From Trema orientale (taxonomy: Eukaryota > Streptophyta > Magnoliopsida > Rosales > Cannabaceae): a DNA stretch of 64,000 nt. The stretch's first letter is position 1; every line of letters starts with the position of its first letter. The notes beneath the pieces are model-generated. The model worked only from the letters and a program-made list of their open reading frames with translations, was not told the origin of the DNA and did not search any database. The stretch spans positions 868,687-932,686 of the forward strand of contig JXTC01000015.1 of assembly GCA_002914845.1 (NCBI GenBank), written 5' to 3'. Below are positions 1-12,059 of the stretch, piece after piece. A program made the translations under genes and the position numbers.

Positions 1-1000
1 TATAAAATGATTAAATGTGGACCTGCAAAAATGTGAGTCGGACCGAGCCGATGGACCTATTACTGAGGCTTAACTTGACCTTACTATATATAACAGGTCA
101 GCCCAAACTCACATTAATGTGGGATGAACCAATACCGTATTATTTTTTCGAAATATTAGCCGGTCCACAAAGTTCGACCTACGTTAGTATCTCTGCCCTC
201 AAGACTTGATTCACATAATTCATTGCATGGCACTAATATTAATCTTTTGCTTTGGGGCCGCAAAAATGATCTTTGTCCTAAGAGCATCGAATTCTTTTTG
301 TCCAAGTGTGTAGTAAACCAATGGAATACTTGTGTTTTCGACATGAAATGAATACAACTTGCCCTTTTGTGGCAGCACATTCATTAATTGAGGTTGCCTT
401 ACATCTACAAATAAAAACTAGTGGACCCTAGCGTATTATAATTCTAAGTTTCAAAATCTATATTGTACCATTTTTTTTTTCTCCTTTAAAGTTGCCTAAA
501 ATCTGTTAGTAACCACATTTTTTCTTGGTATGTTGTGTCTAAAATTCGAATCTCGATTTCAATTTATGACAAACTTAATCAAAAATATGCGTATAAGAAT
601 AATAATTGGGATTTCAAACTATTGTACTAAATTTTTAATGCTAATACATATGTCATGTGATTTGTTATTTTTTAATTGATAATAATATTCAATTTATTTA
701 TAGTAAGTTTTAATACACTAATACTGATAACCCATATACTACATGTATGAGTGCTTAATTAATGCTAATGAATTGCCTCAAATCACTGGTCTTTATTTGA
801 TAAGAGCACACAGGCAATAAATGGATCAAGCACCTTAACTTTGTGCTTTCAAAATAGTCCCCTAATTGTTCCCGCGGTCCACATAATAGGAGGTCATACT
901 CATACTGTGTACCTAAGACAATTAAGAATCAGATTCCTTCAAATTTTTATATTATTTGAACAATTTAATTTTCCCACCATACCCAATAAATTCCCAACTC
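1..1000. other. intergenic, 5' edge of window
   Basis: AT-rich sequence upstream of the thioredoxin gene. Open frames here are short and resemble no family I know. The last ~150 bases are the likely promoter of the thioredoxin gene. I see nothing else that can be supported. Confidence 0.5.
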
Positions 1001-1007
1001 TATATAA
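1001..1007 (+). promoter_or_regulatory. TATA box of thioredoxin gene
   Basis: The sequence TATATAAAG lies about 130 bases upstream of the chosen ATG at 1133, a normal spacing for a plant core promoter with a ~100-base leader. Assigned by motif and position only. Confidence 0.55.
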
Positions 1008-1132
1008 AGCCATTGTTAGCAAATCCAAACACTCAAGCCAAACCCATCTACAACATATTTTTGAGTTCTAAGTTCTAACGTATAACTCTCTAGAACAAGC
1101 TCGATCCATTTTTATTCTTATTTTTCAGAAAA

Positions 1133-1863
1133 ATGGGAGTACGTATTTCCACCCAACAAACCCAAATGACAGCAAGCCCAACAAATAAAGGGTCCTCAAA
1201 TTCACGCATCACAGCTTGCCATACCAAGGACGAATGGAAGAACCATTTCGATGAGCACAAGGAAAAAAATAAGCTGGTAAATATAATATATATCACAATT
1301 TGATCATCTTTTAATTTTGGATTTTTTTGTTAACATATATGCTTATTCATTTTCTAACAAATGCGTTTTTTTTTTTTTTATATTTTCTTCTTTAATTTTT
1401 GTTGCAAATAAGGTGGTGATTGATTTCACGGCTACATGGTGCGGACCTTGTCGATCTATGGAGCCAGTTCTCAAAGAACTATCTGACAAGTACACTGATG
1501 TTGTGTTTGTCAAGGTCGACGTGGATGAACTTCCGGTATATGTATATACATTTTTTTTTTTTAAATGAGTAGTGATATCAACCTCTCATACTTTTAATAC
1601 GAATTAAATATTTTTTTAATTTTTTTTGTAATCATCATATTGAAATATAAAGAATTGACATTATACTAGCACCCATATCTTATACTATATATATATACAT
1701 GTGTAACATATATGTATGTGAATGGAAACAGGATGTGGCTGCGGAATACGGGATCCAGGCAATGCCTACATTTTTACTGATGAAGAAGGGGAACCAATTG
1801 GATAAGGTGGTGGGAGCTAGGAGAGACGAATTGCAGAATAAGATTGAGAAACACAGAAAGTAG
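1133..1863 (+). CDS. thioredoxin h-type (subgroup II-like)
   Basis: Thiol-disulfide oxidoreductase that reduces target disulfides. Three exons: 1133-1276, 1413-1535 and 1732-1863, with GT-AG introns in phase 0, giving 132 residues and a TAG stop. The exon-2 frame carries the active site WCGPC at residues 57-61 (Cys58 and Cys61) after VVIDFTAT; exon 3 carries the cis-proline motif AMPTF (Pro101). The N-terminal extension of about 35 residues and the start MG are typical of the h2/h7/h8 branch, where Gly2 can be myristoylated for membrane anchoring (family knowledge). No Cys follows at position 4-5, so a palmitoylation site is not evident. Exon count and length match plant h thioredoxins. In Arabidopsis the neighbour of the DnaJ/CRR28 pair is TRX h7 (At1g59730, from memory), which supports orthology. 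Two AATAAA signals follow at 1931 and 2068. Confidence 0.93.
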
Positions 1864-1930
1864 TTATTATATCATGATATCATCATAGTTTCATATAATT
1901 CCGTGAAGCACTCAAGGGAGAAGAAGAATA

Positions 1931-2073
1931 AATAAAGCCAAGTTATAAGGTGAAGCAGTTATTTTTATAATTTATTTGTTTTGTAGTTTTTGCAAGTGTG
2001 TTTAACACTTGCTGTTTTCATGTGTACTAAAAGCAAAGAGGGAGCTCTAATATTGTATCTCTTGCTTAATAAA
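1931..2073 (+). terminator. poly(A) signals of thioredoxin gene
   Basis: AATAAA occurs at 1927-1936 (two overlapping copies) and at 2068-2073, 65-210 bases after the thioredoxin stop codon, which is the usual range for a plant 3' UTR. The exact cleavage site cannot be read from sequence. Confidence 0.45.
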
Positions 2074-2109
2074 AGCCAATGTGAAGTTTAGCAACTTAGA
2101 AAGTAACAT

Positions 2110-3500
2110 ATGATCCTAATTAATTAGCTTATTGGTTTTTTTTTTTTTTCCCGGTGAAAGGGAATCCAAAAAGGAAAAGTCCTTTTTTTTTTTTAATCGA
2201 CAATTCTCTTTCTTATCTTAAAAGGCCTGAAAAAAGAGAGATGCTTTACTTTTTCGTGGGGATATAATACAAAATTATTCTCTGTATCCTTTTACCAATC
2301 TTCTGTGCACCTCAATTAGTGAGGACAATTAATATGAAATGTCCACGACAAGATTCGTAGACATAGTTGTACTAAATGGGTAGATTTTGTGTGTTGAGGT
2401 ATGTTTGTCGACCGTATGAACAACGGCAACGAGCACGTCAGGGCTACCAAACCATATTATACGGTTAATAAATACATATATCAAATGGTTCTAGCTGAGG
2501 TAGTACACTCTCAGTATGCATATCTCAAAGACATCTTAATGGTTTAGCACAGACTTTAAAGCTATTAATGTTGGGACCTGGACCCGAATTAAAATAAATT
2601 TGGCCAAAATAATTTCTCACGATGTTTTTCGGGATTAGTCATAATAATTATGAGTTTTCATCACCGTTACTTACGTTTTAATTATACTAATTATAATTGG
2701 TGATAAATAAAATGAGCACCAGTTATAAAAAGATGTAATTTTTATAATCTGTCCTAGAGTGAAAATTAGTCTTGAAAAATTGTTGAAAGAGAGTCATTTG
2801 GGCCACAAAAAAAAAAAAGAATAAATAAAAATCCTCTGTAAAATGACTCTTTTCTTTTCTTAAGCTCTTTTGGTGGGCCAGGTATTTTGCAAGGGCCAAG
2901 TGAGTCAATGAATTGCCGACATGTACCGGGCGATTGGTATTATTGGCCAATTTGGCGAAGTCTACCACCAATCCATTTTAGGCTGGACCATGAGAAACAT
3001 ACAATCCAATTGTTTGTATCTGTGCTCGGGACAATACTTCAAATTTGTTAGCACACGAGAAAATTGGATTCAAAAACACTAGAAAGAATCGGAATAAGAG
3101 AATCAAAAAGACTAGAATAAACTACTGTATCACCATAACCAGACTATTATAAAAAGAAAGAAATTGTAGCTAAAATCAGTCATTCACTATATTAATTTCG
3201 TCTTTACCAAATTACATAACGAAAATGATTATTCCAGGGCAATTCGGAGACGAAGAACTGCCATTAAATAACTACACTAACAAAATATTACTAGTCTGAA
3301 ATTAGGGGGGGGGGGGGGCAAAGTTATCATCTGCTAGCTGTGTTATAAACCTTGATTCCACTCCTTCAAACTCTTTTCCTACTATGCACATGAATACTTA
3401 ATCCTCTTAAACACGGCAAAATGTTAAGTATTTACACTTTATTGATCTTAACTTAGTCAATTATCGTCAATTACCCTCATAAACTTACTCTTCACCAGTA
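2110..3500. other. intergenic between thioredoxin and DnaJ genes
   Basis: The two genes converge here, so both 3' UTRs lie in this stretch. It is AT-rich, with a run of 14 G at 3305-3318. A short minus-strand frame at 2723-2971 faintly resembles the end of a LINE RNase H domain but is too short to support. Otherwise I see nothing. Confidence 0.5.
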
Positions 3501-3510
3501 CTAATTCAGC

Positions 3511-5075
3511 TCAACCCAAAACCCTTTTCAAATCAGATTTTTGTTCTGCATTAAGCTTCAATGGAAAGCTCACGTCAAACTTGATTCTGAGATTACCTCT
3601 TTTGCTGGGGTCTTTGGAAATGGGCATTCCCTCGTTCTGAATCACCACCTCATGTCCAGGCTTAACTATATCCGTAATTGGGATAGTGAGATTCCTCCCA
3701 TCCAAGCTTGTCAAATTCAGGGTTTTCCCAGTCAGAGCCTCAAGTAGAGACATTTTGTGCTTAACCACAAGATCATTCCCATCCCTCCTGAAAACACCAT
3801 GTGGTTTCTCTTCAATCACAAAGATAAGATCTGATGGAGTGATTCCTGGTTCTTGGTTACCTTTCTCTGGGAAAGTGATTTTGGTACCCTTTTTCCAACC
3901 AGGTTTAATGTCTATCTTCAATATTTCATCAACAGTTTTAGGCTTGCTGCAAGGGGAGAAAAAAAAAAATCATCTATAATAAGGCCAATTAATAAGTCAA
4001 TCTCAACTAATTATAAAATAAGCTCCTAAAAGGGTAAAATCCCATTACCCAGTACATAAAAATGAGCCACAAATATAATCAATCTTGAAAGAGACTGTTC
4101 CCTTATTACAGATTGTGGCAGCAAAAGTCAGCACAGATCTAAATTGGCATTAAAGTTCTGATTACCTGAGTACACTTATTTAAAGCCTTTTAAAGGGGCT
4201 CCAGAGACCACTCTAAATTTAATTTTAATAAAACCAAATTTGGTCGCTTCCAAAAAGGAAAAAAAAAAATGTCGTTGTGCAAAAACATGATGTGGATATC
4301 TAATATAATACAGCTTTTTCCTTAATTAGAAAAATCACCCAGAAAATTCATATATAGATTCCATCATTATTCCAATGCATAAATTTCTAAAATACGTTCC
4401 AAAATTTAACCTCTAAGATTAATTTAACGTCTAAGATCAATTAAACCAGCCCAAAAATTAATAATTTAAAAAAATTAAAAAAAAAAATAAAAGTAGTTAC
4501 CCGAAGTCATCAAGGACAGTTCTGGAAATACTCATTTTCTTTCTGGTTCCTTTATAGAGATCCTCCAAACTACACGCCAACTTCTCCTCAATCGGCGGCG
4601 CCTTCTTACCGTTCTTGTTCCGACCTTCTCCATTACCACCACCACCAGCAGCGGCGGCGGCGGCGGCTCCGCCATCAGATCCGCCAAAAAACTCGGCGAA
4701 AATATCCTCCGCATCGCGCGGGTTGAAGCGGAACCGGGTCGACCCGCGGCCATTGGTAGCACCACTATTCATCCCCATACCCTGATCAGCTAAAGAGGTA
4801 GGAGACGTCGAAGAAGGCGACGAGGAGGAGGAGTTAGCGAACTCGAAGGACTTGAGAGCTTCGGCGCCGTAGAGGTCATAGATCTGACGCCTCTGGGGGT
4901 CGGCGAGGACGTCGTAGGCCTCGGAGATGAGCTTGAATTTGGCCTCCGCTTCCTTGTTGTTCACCGGGTTCTTGTCCGGATGCCACCTCATCGCCGACCT
5001 CCGGTACGCCTTCTTCAGGTCCTCCTCCGTCGCGTCCCGCTTCACCTTCAGTACGTCGTAGTAATCCATTCCCAT
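3511..5075 (-). CDS. DnaJ / HSP40 type II (DNAJB-like) co-chaperone
   Basis: HSP70 co-chaperone that stimulates ATP hydrolysis and hands over clients, probably cytosolic. Two exons: 5075-4501 and 3946-3511, joined in phase 2 (GG/C gives Gly), encoding 336 residues. J domain at about residues 4-70 with HPD at 32-34; then a Ser-rich and Gly/Ala-rich linker (about 80-150, with runs of Ala and Gly) with [17 protein letters not shown]; then the C-terminal substrate-binding domains starting at [17 protein letters not shown] and ending at DLKRVLG. There is no Cys-rich zinc finger, which makes it type II. I chose the ATG at 5075 (MGMDYYDVL) because the family begins there; an in-frame ATG six codons upstream at 5093 is the alternative. 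Exon 1 is GC-rich, the intron AT-rich. The Arabidopsis neighbour of CRR28 is a DnaJ gene (At1g59725, from memory). Confidence 0.93.
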
Positions 5076-5177
5076 TATCTTCTTCGTCTGCAAATTCTGT
5101 TTGGCTCTTCTTTTCTTTTTTTTTTCTTTTAAAATTTTCTCGGAAAACTCGTCGAAGGTTCGAGAAAGTTAGTTGGT

Positions 5178-5250
5178 TTCTTCTTCTTCTTCTTCTTCTT
5201 GTTCTAGTCGGTCACAACTCACACGTGTGAGTGTGGATTGGAAGCGTGCG

Positions 5251-5282
<32 letters not shown>
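5178..5282 (-). repeat. (GAA)n and (CT)n microsatellites in the DnaJ leader
   Basis: On the plus strand TTC repeats about eight times at 5178-5200 and GA about fourteen times at 5254-5282. Read on the DnaJ coding strand these are GAA and CT tracts about 105-205 bases upstream of the ATG, so they fall in the 5' UTR or core promoter. CT tracts near transcription starts are common in plant housekeeping genes. Confidence 0.75.
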
Positions 5283-5284
<2 letters not shown>

Positions 5285-5299
5285 CTCCGGCGAGCGGAG

Positions 5300-7800
5300 C
5301 GGTTGGTTTGGTTTGAGAAGCATATGGTATGATATGATATGGATGGAACAATTCAAGTTGAAGCTGTTGTGTCGTGCGCTGTGCGCGTTAATTTCGGATA
5401 TTTCCAAACGAAGACTTTGCTTCCGTGACACCTGTTGTGCCTTTTGGGCTTGGGAATGCCCAATAGGAATTTTATATTATTCTAATTTTATTTTACACGT
5501 TTTTCTCCAAAAAAAAAAAAAAATCGAGTAATAGTATTAGACGTGTTAAGGCAATTTCTTATTTTGTGTTACTATATATAAAAATAAAATTAAAACTATA
5601 TCTTAAATCTTTATTGATGTAGCAATTCACTTGCAATGTTAATTTTAAGGCGTGTTTAGCAATTAAAATAATGCTTTTAAGAAAGAATGAGAATGATTAA
5701 GAAGGAATCAATGATTGTTTTTTCTTTCCCAATTTTACAAATAATTTGGGACCATCAAAAGTTATTTTTTAATTTCGTAAAATATATATCAATGGTTAAG
5801 AAAATGAAATACTTCATCTATTTCATTTACCATTGTGAGATCATAACAAAGGTTTAGTAGAATTTTATTTTTTCTCATATAAGTGGGTGAAATTTATTTC
5901 TTTTTTTTTTCTAGAATAGAAAGAAAAATTACTTCTCAGTTGTGTAAATAAACATATGAATAGTGTGGAATCATGAATTAATTTTTTTTCCCCTAATATA
6001 AGGCCAAAGCAGAATAAGTGAGTGAAAGTTCCAATGTTGAGATTTAAAGTTCAAAATTTTCCCCCAATATCGAAAAGAAAAAGATAAGCAAGTGAAATTT
6101 ACGTAAATTTTATTATTTATTTGAGAGAAAAAATATATATTGATATTGTGGATGGAGATATTTTGTTGGTGGCTGAGTGAAATTGGGTGTTTTGATGACA
6201 AGGCTGTGAGGATAGCAAAAGGGCAATTGGTGGAATATAGAAAAAAAGAAAAAAGAGAACGTGCGGTGAAGTAGTGATGAGGTGAGGTAGTATCTTGCTT
6301 TTGGGAAAGAGTTTAGAAATACAGTTAAGAAAAGGGAATCTTGTGTTGTAGGTCGTCTCGTCGTCTCATACTCATTTCTGACATTAGACTTTATAGAGGC
6401 TGTGGTGGGAATCCTTATAGATTTTGGGTACGTAATGAATCCTTATTATATATTATATTATATATATATATTTAATAAAATACGACACCGTCTTTTTATC
6501 TTTCTTTCCTAGTAAGACTCTCCGTCCTTTCCCGATTCACCTCAATTTTTTTTCCAGCTCTACACTGCTGGCCTCTTACACAACTTTATGACGACACGAC
6601 ACGTGTTACTAGACTTTTATTTGTTTATTTATTTTTATAATATATTTATACTGTACGACTTGGACGGGGGCCCATATGTCATTTTCTTCATTAGGCCTGG
6701 TCCGACACCCATGGGCCTATTCTGGGTCCGAGGTAATGATTTTTACAAACACAACTCCACAAATTATTACTATTATTAATATATTTTCTTTTTTTTTTTT
6801 TTTTGGGAGGGGGATAAAGTTACCCGAATAGGGAGTAAAAATATTATATCTGATAATATATGGTTGGTTTCCGAATGTTTCCAGACAATTTTTGTTTTGT
6901 TGTTGGGTGTCTTTATCATCCAATGCAACGGATGAAACAAGGATCAGAATTCATGTGGCTTTGTGCCCTTAACGATTTTTACAATGCTAAATATTTTTTT
7001 TTTTTTTAAATGTTATGAATGTTTAGGAAATCGTCAATGAAAAAGCTGTATTTTCTCTAATCTTGACTAAATTTCTGTGTTTTTGAGGGGAAAAAATGCT
7101 AAACGATAGTACCACATATCTAATTTACTCGCGGTTCTCACCCGTTTATACAAATTTGTAGTCCTGGTTGATAAGTAGTTAAATTGGAATGTTTGTAATT
7201 ATTTTTAAAAAAAATGCTATTTATATGGTTTCCTCTAATATTTATGACCATACTAAACTCGAAAAGCTACTTATTATAAATGACTTCAAAAATGAAGATT
7301 ATGATTACTGAGACCTTTTTTTTTAAGAGAGATGACTGAGAATTTTATAATTACTGAGATTTTTTAAGCGAGATGACTCAGAATTTTATCGCTCTCTTCA
7401 AACCAATGGAACTCAAACTCTCATAGCCTTACGTAGGGTACCGCACTACCGCCTACACAGTATTATCCATATTTTAAATAACACGTCGGTTACTTTCATC
7501 TGACGACTGTTTACTTCCAAAAAACAAAAATTGGTGTGGCAATTCCGAAAGCCAAATTACGTGCTAGATTAATTTGCATCTGTTTACTTTCATCATTTGG
7601 CAAAGACAAAAGGACAAATTTGGCATCATTTTGATGGCTTTACTTCTGGATTAAGGGATTTAACTCATAATATTCATTGAAACCAAATAAAATAGTTTGT
7701 TTAATTGAGAGAATTGACTTTTTATTAAATAAATAAATAAAAATAGAAACCAGACATTTAACATTTCCTATAGAGATATGGGCCACACACCATATCAATT
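5300..7800. other. intergenic between DnaJ and the Copia fossil
   Basis: AT-rich, with no recognisable coding sequence. A short imperfect tandem duplication of about 50 bases lies at 7303-7391 (ACTGAGA... GATGACT units). The first ~300 bases are the DnaJ upstream region. Nothing else can be supported. Confidence 0.5.
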
Positions 7801-7801
7801 G

Positions 7802-8267
7802 TGTTGGGCCATGTCATTTTGTGTAGATCCAAATATTGTGATTAAATTGAGTTTGGGCCTAGAGTATCCATTGAGTGTAGATCAAAATATGAATACCCAT
7901 GTGAACGCCTTAGTTAGGTTATCCACTTATATTTAGGTTAGGATTATGATCTCCATAACCAAAGAAAAGACATGTTCATCTTTTGTGTAGCATCCATCTC
8001 TACCAACAAGAATATCATTAGAGCACCTTAAGCCTTTGGTTATGGAAGACCCTCAAATACCTTCAAGAAATCAAGTCATCATTACTAGCTTCAGCTTAAG
8101 GATCAATCTTCAAGTTTTTAATAAAATCAAGAGCTATGGACAATAGTAATTTCACTAAATCTTAACCTATTTATTTAGCATGGATGATCCTATATTAAGG
8201 ATAGATATTTGGTGTTGTCTACCCAATATGTGTTATAAATCATATGTTATTTGATTTATTCCTAACA
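7802..8267 (+). repeat. 5' LTR of the Copia fossil
   Basis: Bounded by TG...CA with short inverted termini TGTTGGG/CCTAACA and followed directly by the tRNA-type primer-binding site. Its final ~55 bases recur at 11637-11694 at the far end of the element. Confidence 0.8.
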
Positions 8268-11200
8268 AATGGTATCAAGAGCCTTTGTTCATGTTAAATA
8301 TTTGGGTTTGAATCATACATGTTTTAGGTTTTCAAGTTTGGATATTCACCTATTTGATTTTCTAAGTTTAGATCAATATGTATGATTTATAATTTTACAT
8401 GATTTTATTGAAATATTTGTTATTTTGAGGGTTAAAAATTGAGTTTAGGGTCATAAAACCTATGATTAGAGGCTATAAATCAAGAATTTGAGGATTTTTC
8501 GGTTAATTTTTCGGTTCATCAAAAAAAAAAAAAAAAGATTCCAGTAGGTGGCGTCACAGTGCCATACTGGCAGCGCCACCCTTCGAGATTGTGGCGCCGC
8601 ATCACCACAACCAATGAGTAGGCGTCGCAACACCATACTCCAGTAACTTAGCGCCGCAGTGCCAACCCATTTGGATGTATAGGTCATTTTTGTGACCTAA
8701 TTCAAGTTTTAAGTTTCATTTTGGATAGAATTGAGTCGTTTTCGACACGATTCAAAGAGTTTTAACCCAAAACTTAAGTAATTAAGTTTAATTACCTTAA
8801 ATCTACTTAAGAACGACCCAAATTTATCCGTTAAAAACTCTTTTTGATTTTAAGAGTTGATAAATTTATAAACTCAATTAATTTTGGTTCGTACTTTTAG
8901 GAAACTTTGTTTGATTAGGCAGTATGATTGTTTTATATGCACATTTAGTCTTGTATTGTAGGATAATTGAGTTGAAACAATATGTCGACAAAGTGACCTT
9001 AATTGTGTAGGCTTGTTTATTCTAGAATATTAAGATATTGTGAGTTTGTTATTCATACGGATAATCACCAGCTCAAAGAAAGGTGATTATTTGGCCGAAT
9101 GACAAATACACTTGCAATAATAAACATGTGATGGTTGTCAATATTCTATATGAATAATGGATCGACAAAAGGAAAATCCAATATTTGACCGGATTTACTT
9201 TTACTATCAATATTTGATTGTTGCATTGAAGAGTACCACTTACAAGTTAATAAGTCAGCTCAAAGAAAGACTTATTAGTAATGTGCTAGGTATTTTATAA
9301 TAAAATAGCCCACTTTCATATGTTATATGTTATTTCATGTTTTGCATATATTGTTGAATTGTATGCTTATATGTGACATTTTAATTGTGAGCATGTTATT
9401 TATGATTTTATTTTTGTTCTTTATTCAATTTATACTTCAAATATTTCTGCCAACTTAATTACCATTCCTGAGCACAACGACACAAACTTCAAGCTATGGA
9501 AAGATAATGTCATGATTGTGATAGGTTGTATAGATCTTGACCTAGCATTAAGGAAAGACCCTCCCGTTCTGCTAAGAGTATTACTGAGCATAAAGCATTC
9601 AGTGAAAAATGGGAAAGGTCTAACCGTATGTGTATCATGATAATCAAGCACTCTATTCCAAAAATTATGAGGGGCTATTTGCCAAAGGAGAAAAATGCTA
9701 AAGCTTTCCTTACTGCTCTTGAGAAGTTATATCTCAAGAATGAAAAGGCTGAAATGATGAATACCTTGAGCAAGCTCATCTCAATGAAGTATGATGGTAA
9801 AGGAAATATAAGATAGTACATCATGCAGATGTCTCATTTGGCAGCAAGACTTAAGAAGCTTAAGTTAGAAATGTCAGATGACATGCTTGTGGCTTTGGTC
9901 TTCATCTCTCTTTCTATACAATATGGAAACCTTAAGACAATATACAATGCCCAAAAGGAGAAATAGGATCTAAATGTGCTCATTTCTATTTGTGTGCGAA
10001 AGGAAGAAAAGATCAAGACTGAAAAGCCAGAAAGTACTAACTTGAACACAACCTCTAATGCAAAGAAGAGGAAGATGGACAAAAGAAAAGAAGCTGCAGG
10101 TATACCACATTCTAAGGTGTAAAAGAAACAAGACGAGCAAGCTTATTTCTTTTGTAATAAAGTGGGGCACATAAAGAAGCAATGTGCTAAGTATAAAGCT
10201 TGGTGTATTAAGAAGGGTAAGTTTCTCATTTATATTTATTCTAAAGTTAATTTAACTTCTGTACCTAAGGGTACTTGGTGGGTAGATTCTAGTGCTACTA
10301 CTCACATAAGTATTTCTATGCAAGGTTATCTGTGAAGCCAGAAGTCAATTGATGCTGAAAGATTCATCTATCTGGATAATGCAAAATAGCTCAAGTGGAG
10401 GCTATTGGGTACTTTAGATTAATTTTGGATTATGGTTTTCATTTAGAATTGAATGAGATTTTTGTTGTACTGTCTTTAAGACGAAGCTTAATTTCCATTT
10501 CAATGTTGGGCAAATCCGATTTCTCTTGTTCATTTGAAAATAATAAATTCAGTCTTATTCATGATTCAAATGTTGTTGGTACTGGTTTCCTTAGTGATAA
10601 TCTATATATGTTAAATACTCAATTCTCTATTAATGGAGCTTTGCATGTTAATTCAAGAGGTACAAAACAAAAATTAACAAATGAGGACTCATCGATGTCA
10701 TGGCACAAACTCTTAGGACACATTTCTAAACAAATAATTGAACATTTTGTATCTGATGGAATCTGTGGTCCTCTTATTTGGCATACTTTCAAGTCTGTGT
10801 TGAGTGTATAAAGAAGAAACATACAAACATTAGGAAGTTAGGTGCCAATAGGAGCTCTAGCATCTTAGATCTGATATATATAGACATTTGTGGCTCATTC
10901 CCTACAGAATCTTGGAATGGACAATAATACTTTATAACGTTCATAGACGACTATTCTCGCTATGAGTACATCTACTTAATACACGAGAAATCTCAATCAC
11001 TGGACGTATTTAAGGCTTATAAAGCTAAAGTTGAAAATAGCTTGATAAGAAAATCAAGACTGTCAAATCTGATTGTGGTGATAAATACTACGGTAGATAT
11101 GATGGGTCAGGTGAACAACGTCCATGTCCCTTTGTTAAGTATTTAGAAGAGTGTAGCATCATTCCACAATACACCATGCTAGGGAAACCTAGCATGAATG

Positions 11201-11694
11201 GTGTAGCAGAATGACACAATAGGAACCTTAAAGATATGGTAAGGACTATGATTAGTCATTCCATCTTACCAGAATCACTTTGGAGTGAAGCACTCAAAAC
11301 TGCAGCATACATTTTGAACAAAGTACCAAGTAAAGCAGTAGCTAAATCTCCTTATGAATTTTGGACTGGGCTCAAGTCTAGTATTAATCATTTACACATT
11401 TGGGGTTATCTAGCTAAGGTAAGACCTTACAAATCAAATAGAAAGAAACTTGACTTAAGAACAATAAAATGCTACTTTGTTGGGTATTTTAAAAGGTCAA
11501 GGGGATATAACTTTTATGATCCCATTGCGAGGTCCTTCTTCGAGTCGATAAATACAAAATTTCTTGAAGATATTGAGTTTGAGGGAGAAAATAAAGTTAG
11601 AGAAATTATCTTTGAATATTTGTTAATGATAGACATTCGCATTATCTACCTAATATTTGTTATAAATCAGGCGTTATTTGATTTATTCCCAACA
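7802..11694 (+). mobile_element. Ty1/Copia LTR retrotransposon, degenerate fossil
   Basis: The 5' LTR is 7802-8267 (466 bp), opening TGTTGGG and closing CCTAACA. It is followed two bases later by a primer-binding site resembling initiator-Met tRNA (TGGTATCAAGAGCC, 8270-8283). Parts recognisable in order on the plus strand: gag-like region (about 9430-9960), zinc-knuckle region (about 10130-10190), protease-like motif (about 10275-10310), GAG-pre-integrase (about 10690-10760) and integrase (about 10870-11600). The element ends at about 11637-11694 in sequence matching the last ~55 bases of the LTR (TTATAAATCA...TTTATTCC). No matching target duplication is visible. The copy is broken at many points, roughly ten or more, and old; it makes no protein. 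Copia order (integrase before reverse transcriptase) is supported by the LTR and motif order. Confidence 0.88.
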
Positions 11695-11735
11695 GACCAT
11701 ACCAAGCTAACACAAAAATGTTATTTTTTTTTTAT

Positions 11736-11906
11736 GAGGATGGCTACGGTAGGGGCGTCCCTACGTAGGGTCATGCCTTAATTAACGTTGGATGAGAATC
11801 TGTGGGGAATAACGGGAATCTATGGAGAATCTATTTATATACAGATTTCCATCCAACGGTGAATAGACAGGGCCCTACGTAGCGGCGCCCTACTGTAGAC
11901 GCGCCC
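11736..11906 (+). mobile_element. Mutator-like MITE, copy A
   Basis: A 171-bp non-coding element flanked by the perfect 9-bp direct repeat TTTTTTTAT (11727-11735 and 11907-11915). The left terminus reads GATGGCTACGGTAGGGGCG; the right terminus reversed reads GGGCGCGTCTACAGTAG. The inner part holds a second inverted repeat (CGTTGGATG...CATCCAACG) around a TATA-like loop. It is one of six copies in the window. It ends 154 bases upstream of the CRR28-like start codon. Confidence 0.88.
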
Positions 11907-12059
11907 TTTTTTTATATAACACAAAATATAGTTAATCTTTGTTAAATTCCGATTGGTTTTTATTTTTAGCTAAGATTAAAATATGAAAAGTGACTACCCT
12001 AGAAAACAGAAAAAGATGATGCATACTAATAACTTCCTGTTTGCAATCAAAACGCACCA

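Noticed and set aside
2723-2971. Minus-strand frame with VDFAKLANNTNRPVHVGNSLTHLALAKYL, faintly like the end of a LINE RNase H domain
   Set aside because: Too short and weak; no neighbouring LINE parts were seen.
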